A DNA stretch of 64,000 nucleotides from Lysobacter sp. Root76 (GCF_001428685.1 NZ_LMIK01000005.1:664504-728503); one strand, 5' to 3'; positions 26,025 through 34,462 are shown, counted from the stretch's first letter. The notes: generated by a model from the letters alone, not told the origin. Made by a program: numbers and translations.

Positions 26025-26810
26025 ATGGCCGTCAAGATCGAAAAGAAAATCAAGGGCTACAGCGTCGTCACCCCGGAAGACAAGGCGAAGGAATCGGCCC
26101 GGTCCGAAGCCGCCGCGCGCAAGGTCGAAGAACTGCCCAGCGCCGACGTCATCCAGATGCACGAGCGCATCGAGCGTCCCGAGATCCTGATCGGCTCCAC
26201 CTACAAGATCAAATCGCCGCTGTTCGAGCACGCGCTGTACGTGACGATCAACGACATCGTCCTCAACGCCGGCACCGAGCACGAACTGCGTCGTCCCTTC
26301 GAGATCTTCATCAACTCGAAGAACATGGACCACTTCCAGTGGATCGTGGCCCTGACCCGCATCATGTCCGCCGTGTTCCGCAAGGGCGGCGACGTCACCT
26401 TCCTGGTCGACGAGATGAAGGCCGTGTTCGACCCGCGCGGCGGCTACTTCAAGCCCGGCGGCGTCTACATGCCCTCGCTGGTCGCCGAAATGGGCGCCAT
26501 CGTCGAGGACCACCTCAAGTCGATCGGCATGATGCACGACCCGGAAATGAGCGACGCCCAGCGCGCCCTCATCGCCGAAAAGCGCTCCGCCTACGAGCAG
26601 CGCTCAAAAAAAAACTCTGACGTAGACCCGGTCGGCGTCGTCGCTCCCGCTGCCGCCGGCGAGGGCGGCCACGAAGACATCGAAGTCACCGGCGAAGGCG
26701 TGTCCTTCCCGCCCTCGGCGACCATGTGCCACAAGTGCAGCACCAAGGCCGTGGTGATCATGGACGGCTGCGCGACCTGCCTGAACTGCGGTTACTCCAA
26801 GTGCGGTTGA
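26025..26810 (+). CDS. nrdJb: NrdJb-type C-terminal subunit of class II ribonucleotide reductase
   Basis: 261 aa. Residues about 55-175 correspond to the TSCPD-like domain that follows the catalytic domain in class II reductases (TYKIKSPLFEHALYVTINDI, RRPFEIFINSKNMDHFQWI). The C-terminus is a four-cysteine zinc ribbon with a terminal redox pair (MCHKCSTKAVVIMDGCATCL, then NCGYSKCG). In Pseudomonas aeruginosa the corresponding NrdJb is needed for NrdJa activity, supplying the reductant-relay cysteines. ACAGGAG precedes the ATG. A run of nine A occurs in the linker before the zinc ribbon (see 26607-26615). Confidence 0.9.
   Translation: MAVKIEKKIKGYSVVTPEDKAKESARSEAAARKVEELPSADVIQMHERIERPEILIGSTYKIKSPLFEHALYVTINDIVLNAGTEHELRRPFEIFINSKNMDHFQWIVALTRIMSAVFRKGGDVTFLVDEMKAVFDPRGGYFKPGGVYMPSLVAEMGAIVEDHLKSIGMMHDPEMSDAQRALIAEKRSAYEQRSKKNSDVDPVGVVAPAAAGEGGHEDIEVTGEGVSFPPSATMCHKCSTKAVVIMDGCATCLNCGYSKCG
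26607..26615 (+). other. A9 run in nrdJb, possible slippage site
   Basis: Nine consecutive A encode Lys-Lys in the linker just before the zinc-ribbon tail. One extra A shifts the frame into an immediate stop (CTC TGA at 26615-26620), giving a protein without the cysteine tail. Such homopolymers are rare in this high-GC DNA and are known slippage points for RNA polymerase. Confidence 0.4.
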
Positions 26811-27033
26811 GCGCAGGCATGCGCTGCTGCTGAACAACTGTTGTGTGCGAGCACTCATAAGCTGCCACTCATAAGCTGCGACTGCGAGCGCCCATAAGCT
26901 GCTACCAGACTTAATCATATGTTCCAGGGGCTCTTCGGAGCCCCTTTTTTTTGGGATGCCAAGGATTGTTCGCAGTCTGCGCGACTGCTCCAAGAGACGC
27001 TGATCGGGAATCAGCATTCTATGGAAGACCACC
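26811..27033. other. Intergenic region with direct repeats at the edge of the lower-GC segment
   Basis: Three copies of CATAAGCTGC occur at about 26858-26900, followed by a strong terminator and a small hairpin (GCTGAT-CGGGA-ATCAGC, 26999-27015). GC content drops here relative to the preceding genes. The sequence GCGCCCATAA before the terminator recurs before the terminator at 38754. Confidence 0.5.
26927..26952 (+). terminator. Rho-independent terminator after nrdJb
   Basis: Stem GGGGCTC/GAGCCCC closed by a TTCG tetraloop and followed by eight T. It lies 117 bp after the nrdJb stop and is a textbook intrinsic terminator. The same stem is reused at 35827 and 38754. Confidence 0.9.
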
Positions 27034-27252
27034 ATGACCATGCTGGGCGAAAGAACCAGAGCGCTCTTACGGGTAATCTCTTGGGCCTTGGCAGTCATTG
27101 GCCAGAGACTATTCCGGCCGAGAGCCACTGACTACAGCGCCCCACACGCCGACCTGCCGTCACCTACGTCGGAAATCAGCGGAGTACCGCCTCATAAATT
27201 GCGAAGGCAGGGGGCAACACTCCAAGTCAGAGCTGAGGAGCCACACCAGTGA
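27034..27252 (+). CDS. Small hypothetical protein (doubtful)
   Basis: 72 aa, no family recognised. N-terminus has a short hydrophobic stretch (LRVISWALAVIGQRLF), the rest is Pro/Ser-rich and basic. A GGAAG lies 7 bp before the ATG, and its stop overlaps the start of the antitoxin-like pseudogene (GTGATG), which hints at a coupled pair. Codon use is not clearly coding, so it may be chance. Confidence 0.25.
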   Translation: MTMLGERTRALLRVISWALAVIGQRLFRPRATDYSAPHADLPSPTSEISGVPPHKLRRQGATLQVRAEEPHQ

Positions 27253-27679
27253 TGCAAGAAACATCGCTTAGTCATGATCCAGAGGCCCTAGAAGCTGCTT
27301 CGGCGCGACGTCGCGCTGAACTAGCGAGAAGCTATCTAGTGGAGGCGGATGTTCTGAGCAAACTGGATATCGATTATGAAACCCTCGTTGCGTGTCGACA
27401 GGCCCGAAGGCTCCTTGCCGTCTGGTATCAGCCCGAGAATCGCTACCTATACCCCCTTATCAGTTCAATGAAACTGGGGTAATTGCCGAGGTGGAACCAT
27501 TGTTGGGGTATCTGCTTGAAGGAAGCACCGGGTCGGGCTGGAGCGAGGTCGAGTGGCTGATGACGCCCCATGCGCTTCTGGAAGCGCAGAGGCCCGTAGA
27601 ATTACTCTCATTCGATCCGGCTAAGGTACTTTCGGCGGCAGAGGTTGAGTTCATCGAAGATCGAGATGCCGGTTGGTGA
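27249..27679 (+). pseudogene. Frameshifted MbcA/ParS/Xre-type toxin-binding (DUF2384-like) protein
   Basis: The first part (27249 to about 27450) encodes a helical segment ending YETLVACRQARRLLAVW; the second (27453-27679), in a different frame, continues with FNETGVIAEVEPLLGYLL and WLMTPHALLEAQRPVELLSF. Together they give about 142 aa matching the antitoxin C-terminal MbcA/ParS/Xre domain, with the usual R/W-rich core and late W-L-x-x-P helix. The frames would join if the C5 run at 27452-27456 had one more C. GAGGAG precedes the start. No RES or MbcT-type toxin gene is adjacent. Either a genuine mutation or a homopolymer sequencing error. Confidence 0.65.
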
Positions 27680-27733
27680 TGGCCAATTATGGTGTTGGTC
27701 AGTGGAGCGCTGGTTTAGAGATCAATAGCTGCA

Positions 27734-27757
27734 GTCCGCTTTCGGCCAGAAGCGGAC
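27734..27757. repeat. Dispersed inverted motif GTCCGCT-N10-AGCGGAC (copy 1)
   Basis: Seven-base inverted arms around TTCGGCCAGA. Related copies occur at 31736-31769, 35609-35623 (half) and 35866-35885 (half), all in intergenic positions of the lower-GC segment. Confidence 0.6.
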
Positions 27758-27869
27758 ACTGGCACCACGTTGATAGTCGATCCTATTTCTGAGGCAAGGA
27801 CCAGCACTGAGAGCGCGCGCGGCTTCGCCATTTTGATGTGGAATTTCCTGATGGGTTGACTCATCGGAC

Positions 27870-28388
27870 CTACTGTTCCGAGAAGACCACCCGACTGCCG
27901 CGCGCGCCAAGCATGCGGCTCAGTTCATCGGGATCGTCCACGCGTCCCAAGCGGGTGTAGGCGTAGGAGGAACGGAAGGTCTTGTAGAACAAGACGACCG
28001 TGCTGGAGCCGTAAAGCATCAGATCCCCGTTGTGGATCGTTCCCGGCCGCGTGGCTTCGGTGGGGAGCGCATGCGGCAAGTCGGCGTGTTTCTCGTTGCC
28101 GTTGAGCTCGGCCATGTCCAGGGTCAGGGGAAGCCGGGCCGCGAATGCCTTCGCGGCATCGGTATCTGCGAGGGTGACGGAGAAGCGGCGTTCGCCGATG
28201 GTCATCCACATGCGCGTTCTCTCCTTTGTGGCGGAGGCTCTGGCGGTATCGCGGGCCACGGCGTTGGGCGTCTCCGGCTGGGAAGCCTTGCAACTGCCCA
28301 GCATCAACACGCCAAGCACCAGGACTAGCGCGCGCAAGCTTGCCTGCCTCATCGATCGGAGTGTGGAGCACGAGGTGTTAAACGCCAT
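27870..28388 (-). CDS. Cyclophilin-like fold lipoprotein
   Basis: 172 aa. A signal sequence with a lipobox (LVLGVLMLGSC) predicts an outer- or inner-membrane lipoprotein. The mature part (about 55-172) resembles the bacterial cyclophilin-like family: MTIGERRFSVTLADTDAAKA, LTLDMAELNGNEKHADLP, IHNGDLMLYGSSTVVLFYKT and a C-terminal TRLGRVDDPDELSRML. This family is not shown to have prolyl isomerase activity. AGGAG lies 7 bp before the ATG at 28388. 18 bp from the MFS gene, likely the same operon. Confidence 0.8.
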   Translation of the reverse strand: MAFNTSCSTLRSMRQASLRALVLVLGVLMLGSCKASQPETPNAVARDTARASATKERTRMWMTIGERRFSVTLADTDAAKAFAARLPLTLDMAELNGNEKHADLPHALPTEATRPGTIHNGDLMLYGSSTVVLFYKTFRSSYAYTRLGRVDDPDELSRMLGARGSRVVFSEQ

Positions 28389-28406
28389 CGAACGTCTCCT
28401 GCAAGG

Positions 28407-29627
28407 CTATTGCTCACGCGAGACTCGAGGCGTTTGCGAGCGCGATGTCAGGAGCGTCACGAAAGCACCTACCAGCAGTACGGCGGCGCTCGCCGCGAAG
28501 GTGCTCCGGTAACCGCTGCTATCGAACAACATCCCGCCCGCGGTGGAACCCAGCGCGATGGCCAGCTGCACTACGGCCACCATCAGGCCGCCACCGGCTT
28601 CGGCATCGTCCGGCATCGTGCCTGCGATCCAGCTCCACCAGCCGACTGGAGCCGCGGTGGCCAGCAAACCCCACAAGGCGAGCAAGGCGGCCACGGCGCG
28701 AACCGAGGCACCGAAGGGAATCAGGGCCAAAGCTACGGCTGCCATCAGGACAGGGATGACGATCAACGCCCGATACACGCCGCGCTTGAGGACGGCACCG
28801 ATCATCGCGGTGCCGATGAAGCCGGCCACGCCGATGCCCAGGAGGATCAAGGACAGCGTGGACACACTCACGTGTGCCACGGTTTCCAGGAAAGGTCGCA
28901 CATACGTGAACAAGGCGAACTGCCCCATGAAGAACGCGCCGCAGGCAGCCATGCCCAGCGCGACGGAGCGATGCTTGAGCAACCGGAATACGTTGTTGGA
29001 CCCATTGCTGCGTGCGGCGGTCATCGAAGGCAAGCTGATCCACTGCCAGGCGAGGGCAACGGCGGCTACCGGGATCAGGCAGAAGAACGCACCACGCCAA
29101 CCAATGACGGAACCCAGGTAGCTGCCCAGCGGCGCAGCGATCACCGTGGCCAGCGCGTTGCCGCCATTGAAGACGGCCAACGCGCGCGGCACCCGCTCGG
29201 CGGGTACCAGCCGCATCGCAGTCGCGGCGGACATCGACCAGAAGCCGCCGATCACCACACCGATCAGTGCACGGCCGAGCATGTAGACGAAGTAGTTGGG
29301 CGCGACCGCAACCACTCCGCCGGATACTGCCATCAGGCCCGTCAGCCCCAGCAGCAATGTCTTGCGATCCATGCGGCCCGCCAATGCGGAGATCGACAGA
29401 CTCGTCAGTACCGCGAACGCACCGGAGATGGCGATGCCGTATCCAGCCGCGCCTTCGCTGACGCGCAAGTCGGCGGCCATCGGCGTCAGCAGGCTCACCG
29501 GCATGAACTCCGAGGCAATCAGCGCGAACACGCACAGTGTCATGGCGAAGACGCCGCCCCAGCGAGCCGGGTGTGCGCTTGCCTGATGCTGGCCGACTTC
29601 GGCAGTGGTGCTGATTGCGGTGCTCAT
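28407..29627 (-). CDS. MFS exporter (DHA1, NepI/AraJ-like)
   Basis: 406 aa from the ATG at 29627; the frame is open further upstream but that part is hydrophilic and unlike the family. Twelve hydrophobic segments; the first is FAMTLCVFALIASEFMPVSL, and the cytoplasmic loop 2-3 motif GRMDRKTLLLG fits the MFS A motif. FMPVSLLTPMAADL is typical of NepI/PbuE-like effluxers. Exports a small compound, perhaps a purine or drug; the substrate is not determined. Confidence 0.88.
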   Translation of the reverse strand: MSTAISTTAEVGQHQASAHPARWGGVFAMTLCVFALIASEFMPVSLLTPMAADLRVSEGAAGYGIAISGAFAVLTSLSISALAGRMDRKTLLLGLTGLMAVSGGVVAVAPNYFVYMLGRALIGVVIGGFWSMSAATAMRLVPAERVPRALAVFNGGNALATVIAAPLGSYLGSVIGWRGAFFCLIPVAAVALAWQWISLPSMTAARSNGSNNVFRLLKHRSVALGMAACGAFFMGQFALFTYVRPFLETVAHVSVSTLSLILLGIGVAGFIGTAMIGAVLKRGVYRALIVIPVLMAAVALALIPFGASVRAVAALLALWGLLATAAPVGWWSWIAGTMPDDAEAGGGLMVAVVQLAIALGSTAGGMLFDSSGYRSTFAASAAVLLVGAFVTLLTSRSQTPRVSREQ

Positions 29628-29673
29628 GATTGCGTGATGTCCGGTTGCTGGAATGGGGCGGCTGCGATCGTCC

Positions 29674-30708
29674 TCACTTCGCCGCCAGGTTCTGCTTGAA
29701 GAAGGCCGCCAACTTGTCGAAAGGGATGAGATCCGTGCGGTCATAGAGGTCGACGTGACCCGCACCCTTCACCCAATGAAGTTCCTTCGGTTGGCCGGCC
29801 AGGCGGTACGCCTCTTCGCTGAATTCCTTCGAGTGCGCCTGGTCGCCGGCGATGAACAGCATCGGACGCGGCGAGATCGTCGCGATGTCGTTGAACGGGT
29901 AGAAATTCATGAACTTGACGTTGCTGGCCAGCGTCGGGTGCGTCGTAACTTCGGATGACGAATTCGCCGGTGTGAACTCACCGCGCGGCGTGCGGTAGAA
30001 GTCATAGAACTCGCGCTGGATCGGATGCGTGTTCGCATCGAGCTGGTGCACGGTGCCGCTGGTGTATTTCGTCGCCCCACCTTCGGCTTCGACCCAGCGC
30101 TGTTGCGCGGATTCCGCGATGATGGCCTTGCGCTGTTCGACGGTCTGCGAGTGGTTCAGTGCATCACGATTCGCCGCGCCCATGTCGTACATGCTCACGG
30201 TGGCGATCGCCTTCATGCGCGGGTCGATCTTGGCCGCGCTGATGACGAAGCTGCCGCTTCCGCAGATGCCGAGCACGCCGATGCGCTCACGGTCGATGAA
30301 GGTCTGCGTGCCCAGGTAATCCACTGCCGCGCTGAAGGCTTCGGCGTAAATGTCCGGTGCGACCACGTTGCGTGGCTGGCCCTCGCTCTCGCCCCAGAAC
30401 GACTGGTCGATCGCCAGGGTGATGAAACCCTGTTCGGCCAGCTTCTGCGCGTAGAGATTCGAGCTTTGCTCCTTCACCGCGCCCATCGGATGCCCGACGA
30501 TGATCGCCGGATACCTGGCCCCCGCTTTCCGGTCCTTGGGGAGAAACAGATTGCCCACGATCTTCATCCGGTATTGGTTGTTGAAGGTGACCTTTTCCGT
30601 GACCAGGCGGTCGCTTGTGTAGAAGTTGTTCGCGCCGTGGGACATGTCGGCTCCGGTGGCAATGAGGGGACTAATCAACAGGGCGCTGAGCGCCAGAAGC
30701 TTCTTCAT
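29674..30708 (-). CDS. Secreted alpha/beta hydrolase, dienelactone-hydrolase-like (copy A)
   Basis: 344 aa from the ATG at 30708, which has GGAGA 5 bp upstream and a signal peptide (KKLLALSALLISPLIATGA). Alpha/beta hydrolase fold with nucleophile elbow GVLGICGSGSF, Asp in FIAGDQAHSK and His in VKGAGHVDLYDR. The elbow residue is cysteine as in dienelactone hydrolase (G-x-C-x-G), not serine. Homologous to the two hydrolases at 31876 and 33533, but only this one carries a signal peptide. Divergent from a LysR gene 132 bp away. Confidence 0.85.
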   Translation of the reverse strand: MKKLLALSALLISPLIATGADMSHGANNFYTSDRLVTEKVTFNNQYRMKIVGNLFLPKDRKAGARYPAIIVGHPMGAVKEQSSNLYAQKLAEQGFITLAIDQSFWGESEGQPRNVVAPDIYAEAFSAAVDYLGTQTFIDRERIGVLGICGSGSFVISAAKIDPRMKAIATVSMYDMGAANRDALNHSQTVEQRKAIIAESAQQRWVEAEGGATKYTSGTVHQLDANTHPIQREFYDFYRTPRGEFTPANSSSEVTTHPTLASNVKFMNFYPFNDIATISPRPMLFIAGDQAHSKEFSEEAYRLAGQPKELHWVKGAGHVDLYDRTDLIPFDKLAAFFKQNLAAK

Positions 30709-30801
30709 GGGATCTCCGCTTGGGGCTCTCGGATCAGGGGGTGAGACCATTGTCCGCGCGGAGGATCTGTTTGATTAGGCGATGAATCCTTTTAGGCTCT
30801 A

Positions 30802-30814
30802 TTAGTTCTGCTAA
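30802..30814. promoter_or_regulatory. LysR-type operator candidate TTAG-N5-CTAA
   Basis: TTAGTTCTGCTAA is an inverted repeat containing the T-N11-A signature of LysR boxes, located 26 bp upstream of the LysR start and within the divergent region shared with hydrolase A. AT-rich relative to its surroundings. Confidence 0.5.
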
Positions 30815-30840
30815 CCAATAAGCCGTGTCACACTCGTCCC

Positions 30841-31725
30841 ATGGCAAGACGCAACCTCAATGATTTGTTGGCATTCGTGACCGTTGCCCGGGAGGGGAGC
30901 TTCACCCGCGCAGGCGCTGTCCTCGGTGTGTCCCAGTCGGCGCTCAGTCAGGCCATCAAGGCGCTGGAGGAGCGGCTGGAGATCCGCCTGCTGACCCGAA
31001 CCACGCGCAGCGTGTCGCCGACACCCGCAGGCGAACGGCTCCTACACGCCATCGGCAACCGCTTCGACGAGATCGAGGCGGAACTGGATGCGCTTACGGA
31101 ATTGCGGGACAAACCGGCCGGCTCGGTCCGCATCACCAGCGGCGACCATGTCCTCCGCACGATCCTGCTGCCCAAGTTGCTGCCAGTGATGCATCGCTAT
31201 CCGGACATCCACATCGAATTCGATGTGAGCTATGGATTCCGCGATATCGTCGCCGACCGCTTCGATGCCGGTGTTCGTCTTGGCGAAAGCATCGACAAGG
31301 ATATGATCGCCATGCCCATCAGTCCGAAGTTGCGAATGGCCGCGGTTGCTTCGCCTTTCTACTTCGAAAAGCACCCGGTGCCGAAAGTCCCCGAGGACTT
31401 GCAGCGGCACAACTGCATCAACATTCGCTTCCCGTCAGGTGGCGTATATGTGTGGGAGTTCGAGCGCCGCGGCCGGGAGGTGAACGTGCGCATCGACGGC
31501 CAGGCGATATTCAACACCTCGCCGCACATCGTGCTGGCGGCACTCGACGGTCTGGGCATCGCGTTCCTGCCGGAAGAAGAATTCGCGCCGCACATCGAGG
31601 AAGGCCGCCTGGTCCGCGTACTGCAGGACTGGTGTCCGCCCTTCGCCGGCTATCACCTTTACTACCCAAGCCGCCGCCAGAATTCGCCTGCGTTCTCGCT
31701 CGTCGTGGACGCATTACGGGTGTAA
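30841..31725 (+). CDS. LysR family transcriptional regulator
   Basis: 294 aa. N-terminal winged HTH (LNDLLAFVTVAREGSFTRAG, GVSQSALSQAIKALEERL) and a LysR substrate-binding domain (about 90-290) of the DmlR/CrgA-like branch (RFDAGVRLGESIDKDMIAMP). No Shine-Dalgarno precedes the ATG. Divergent from hydrolase A, which it probably controls through the box at 30802. Confidence 0.9.
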   Translation: MARRNLNDLLAFVTVAREGSFTRAGAVLGVSQSALSQAIKALEERLEIRLLTRTTRSVSPTPAGERLLHAIGNRFDEIEAELDALTELRDKPAGSVRITSGDHVLRTILLPKLLPVMHRYPDIHIEFDVSYGFRDIVADRFDAGVRLGESIDKDMIAMPISPKLRMAAVASPFYFEKHPVPKVPEDLQRHNCINIRFPSGGVYVWEFERRGREVNVRIDGQAIFNTSPHIVLAALDGLGIAFLPEEEFAPHIEEGRLVRVLQDWCPPFAGYHLYYPSRRQNSPAFSLVVDALRV

Positions 31726-31735
31726 TTGCTGGAAT

Positions 31736-31769
31736 GTCCGTTTCGGGTCGCTAGCGGCCAGAAGCGGAC
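31736..31769. repeat. Dispersed inverted motif GTCCG...AGCGGAC (copy 2)
   Basis: Second copy of the motif at 27734, here with a longer middle including CGGCCAGA. It lies between the convergent LysR and hydrolase B genes. Confidence 0.55.
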
Positions 31770-31875
31770 ACCCATCAATGCCTGGGTCAAGCCGAGCCAC
31801 CGAGCGACATCGGCTTGACGAATTGCGTCGTGTAGATCGCATCCCTGACGTACCAGCGGGGCGCGCACGTCCTGA

Positions 31876-32793
31876 TTACAGGACTTCCTTGAAGAACGGC
31901 GCCAGCACCGATACCGCTTCATCCACCTGCTTGTCGCGGTCATAAAGCTGCATGTGGTTCGACCCCTCGACCACGTGGAAGCGCTTGTCCTTGCTGGCCG
32001 CACGCTTGAACAGGTCGTCGCTCATCCACTTGCTGCCGGCATTGCTGCCCGCCACGATCTGCAGCGGTTGGGTGAGGAATGCCTCGGCCTTGTGGAAAGC
32101 GTCGTAGGTGATGATCTGGTTGAGGCTGCGTGCGGTCATGTATCCAGGTGCAGTGGGATACTGGCAGCGCGGGGTGTGGTAGTACTCCCAGGCCTCCTCG
32201 AGCTCCCTGTTCGGCGCGTCCTCCTTCTTCATCGGTGCCAAAGGAAAGATCGCTTCGTCGCCGCCACCGGCCGCACCGGTGCGCGCCTTGGAGCCGATAT
32301 CCAGCACTGGGGCCGCGTCGGCGTCCTGGATGTTGTTGTCCCAGCCGTTGCGGAACATCTGGCCGATGTTGACCAGGCTGACCGCGCCCACGGCCTTGAT
32401 ACGGCGGTCGTTGATTGCGGCATTCGCCGTGTAGCCGGCGCCCGCGCAGATGCCCATCGCACCGATGCGCGCGGGATCCACGTAAGGCAGCGTGGTCAGG
32501 TAATCGAACACGGCACTCACGTCCTCGGTCCGCACGTGCGGGTTCTCCAGCTGCCGGGGCTCTCCGGTACTTTCGCCCTGGTAGGAAGCGTCATAGGCGA
32601 TAGCGACGAAACCCTGTTCCGCGAGTTTGCGCGCGTACAGGCCCGATGCCTGCTCCTTCACGCCACCGCCCGGGTGCGAAACGATGACCGCCGGGTATTT
32701 GTTGCCCTTGTCGAAACCCGGTGGGTAGTTGATGACGGCAGCAAGCGTGATGCCTTGGCCGTTGCGATTGGGGATGCTGACCTTGTCGTTCAT
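31876..32793 (-). CDS. Alpha/beta hydrolase, dienelactone-hydrolase-like (copy B)
   Basis: 305 aa, no signal peptide, so cytoplasmic. Nucleophile elbow GAMGICAGAGYT has cysteine; His lies in VEGSNHMQLYDR. N-terminal IPNRNGQGITLAAVINYPPG and FVAIAYDASYQGESTGEPRQ are shared with copy C. Copies B and C resemble the E. coli YcjY-type family, whose substrate is unknown. It lies 76 bp downstream of the NmrA-like gene and probably belongs to its operon. Confidence 0.85.
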   Translation of the reverse strand: MNDKVSIPNRNGQGITLAAVINYPPGFDKGNKYPAVIVSHPGGGVKEQASGLYARKLAEQGFVAIAYDASYQGESTGEPRQLENPHVRTEDVSAVFDYLTTLPYVDPARIGAMGICAGAGYTANAAINDRRIKAVGAVSLVNIGQMFRNGWDNNIQDADAAPVLDIGSKARTGAAGGGDEAIFPLAPMKKEDAPNRELEEAWEYYHTPRCQYPTAPGYMTARSLNQIITYDAFHKAEAFLTQPLQIVAGSNAGSKWMSDDLFKRAASKDKRFHVVEGSNHMQLYDRDKQVDEAVSVLAPFFKEVL

Positions 32794-32869
32794 AGCATGG
32801 CTCCGTATCTTGTCGGATGGACTTTGCTTCGGCAGGCTCGAGCAAAGCGACAGGCAGGGGTCGTTGCGC

Positions 32870-33508
32870 TCAATAGAAGGACGGTCTGTCGCCGTCGCTG
32901 CCGGGTTTGTTGATGCCGATACTCTTGTGCGAATAAAGAGTCGGGGAGTGGATGATCTTCACGATGACGTCGGCGACGCTTCTGCGCGACACTTCGGTTC
33001 CCTTGAAGGGCTGGCCCTTCTCGGTGATTTCGTAGTCGACTTCGTCCTCATCCTGCAGCCAGGCCGGGCGCAGAAGGGTGTAATCCAGACTCGAGCTTTC
33101 GATGGCGTCGGCGGCACGGCGGAACGGCTTGAGGTCCTCGCCGATCATCGTGCTGTTCCACTCGCCGAATTTGCCAGGCACCTCGTCGTAGATGCCCAGC
33201 GACGTGACGAAGACCAGGCGTTTGACGTGCGCGGCCTTCATCGCCGCAATCACGGCCCGCGCCTGTCCATCGATGTCCGTGCCAGTCAGATTGGCGTAGA
33301 CAAAATCCTGGCCTTCCATCGCCTGCGCCAGCACGGCGGCGTCCAGCACGTCGCCTTGCACCACGCGCGCGTTGGCCGGCGCCTTGTTGCGCAGCTTGCG
33401 GGCATGCCGCAGGAACAAGGTAAGTCCGATGCCCCTTGCGCCCGTGAGGCGGTCGATCACCCAGTGCGCGATCTGGCCGCCGGCACCCAGGATCAGGATA
33501 TTGCTCAT
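32870..33508 (-). CDS. NmrA-like NAD(P)-binding reductase
   Basis: 212 aa from the ATG at 33508 (an in-frame ATG three codons upstream is possible). Rossmann nucleotide-binding motif ILILGAGGQIAHWVIDRL at the N-terminus, NmrA/SDR-atypical signature LVFVTSLGIYDEVPGKFG and SSSLDYTLLRPAWLQD. It lacks the classical YxxxK catalytic pair in its usual spacing, so it may be a redox sensor or an atypical reductase. Lies between hydrolases C and B on the same strand. Confidence 0.85.
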   Translation of the reverse strand: MSNILILGAGGQIAHWVIDRLTGARGIGLTLFLRHARKLRNKAPANARVVQGDVLDAAVLAQAMEGQDFVYANLTGTDIDGQARAVIAAMKAAHVKRLVFVTSLGIYDEVPGKFGEWNSTMIGEDLKPFRRAADAIESSSLDYTLLRPAWLQDEDEVDYEITEKGQPFKGTEVSRRSVADVIVKIIHSPTLYSHKSIGINKPGSDGDRPSFY

Positions 33509-33532
33509 GACGTGCATGGCCTGATCGATGAG

Positions 33533-34462
33533 TTACACATGTTTGCCGAGGAAGGGCAGGATGCGTTCCATCGCGAGATCGACCGGCTCGTCCTTGTCGT
33601 AAAGGTCGTAATGCGACCAGTCCTCCAGCGACACGAGCTGGCGGTCCTTCGACGCGGTGGAGCGGCCATACGCCTCCATGCCGTCGCGATAGGCGCCGAA
33701 CGCACCGACCTTCTGCCCGATCACCACCATCATCGGCTGGGTCATCAGGGTTTCCGCGAACGAAAACGCGTCCCAGGCGAGGGTGTTCTGCGCGTGGCTG
33801 TACAGCATCCGGGTCCAGCCGCCGGGCTGCTGGCCGCGCGGCGTCTTGTAGTAGTCGGTCGCTTCCCACACGTCGCGCTCGGTCATGCCAGCCGCCTTTG
33901 CCGCTTCCGGGCTGGCTGGGAGCAATTCGTTGACCTGGAGTTCTCCGCCACGCGCTTCCTTGGTGCGTTGTGCCGCCATCGCGTTGAGCGCACCGATCGG
34001 GTCGTAGCCACTGAAACCTTCGCGGAACAAGCGGCCGATATTGACCGGCGTGATGCCGACCACGGCCTTGATGCGCTTCTCGGTCAGCGTGGCGTTGAGC
34101 GCATAGCCGCCACCGCCGCAGATGCCGAGGACGCCGATGCGATCGGCATCGACGTAGGGGAGCGTCACCGCATGATCGATGACGTGGCTGATGTCCTCGA
34201 CGCGCTGCGTGGGGTCCTCGATCCAGCGCGGCGCGCCACCGCTTTCGCCCTGGTAACTGGCGTCATAGGCGATGACGACATAGCCGGCCTCGGCCAGGCG
34301 CTTCCCATAGACCGCGCTCGAAGTTTGCTCCTTGCAGCTACCAAAGGGATGGACACTGACGATAGCGGGATACGTCTTCGACGCATCGAAGCCGGGCGGG
34401 AACAGGACCAGTGCGGCGATGTCCCATGCCATGTCCTGATTGCGGATCCTGATGGGTTCCAT
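33533..34462 (-). CDS. Alpha/beta hydrolase, dienelactone-hydrolase-like (copy C)
   Basis: 309 aa from the ATG at 34462 with GGAG 8 bp upstream. Elbow GVLGICGGGGYALNA (G-x-C-x-G-G, exactly the dienelactone hydrolase form), His in LEDWSHYDLYDKDE. YVVIAYDASYQGESGGAPRW is almost the same as in copy B. Divergent from the AraC regulator at 34641, which probably controls the C-NmrA-B operon. Confidence 0.85.
   Translation of the reverse strand: MEPIRIRNQDMAWDIAALVLFPPGFDASKTYPAIVSVHPFGSCKEQTSSAVYGKRLAEAGYVVIAYDASYQGESGGAPRWIEDPTQRVEDISHVIDHAVTLPYVDADRIGVLGICGGGGYALNATLTEKRIKAVVGITPVNIGRLFREGFSGYDPIGALNAMAAQRTKEARGGELQVNELLPASPEAAKAAGMTERDVWEATDYYKTPRGQQPGGWTRMLYSHAQNTLAWDAFSFAETLMTQPMMVVIGQKVGAFGAYRDGMEAYGRSTASKDRQLVSLEDWSHYDLYDKDEPVDLAMERILPFLGKHV

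Noticed and set aside
26811..27248. tRNA or tmRNA as an island insertion site
   Set aside because: I found no cloverleaf, no tmRNA start or end signature and no CCA end near the terminator.
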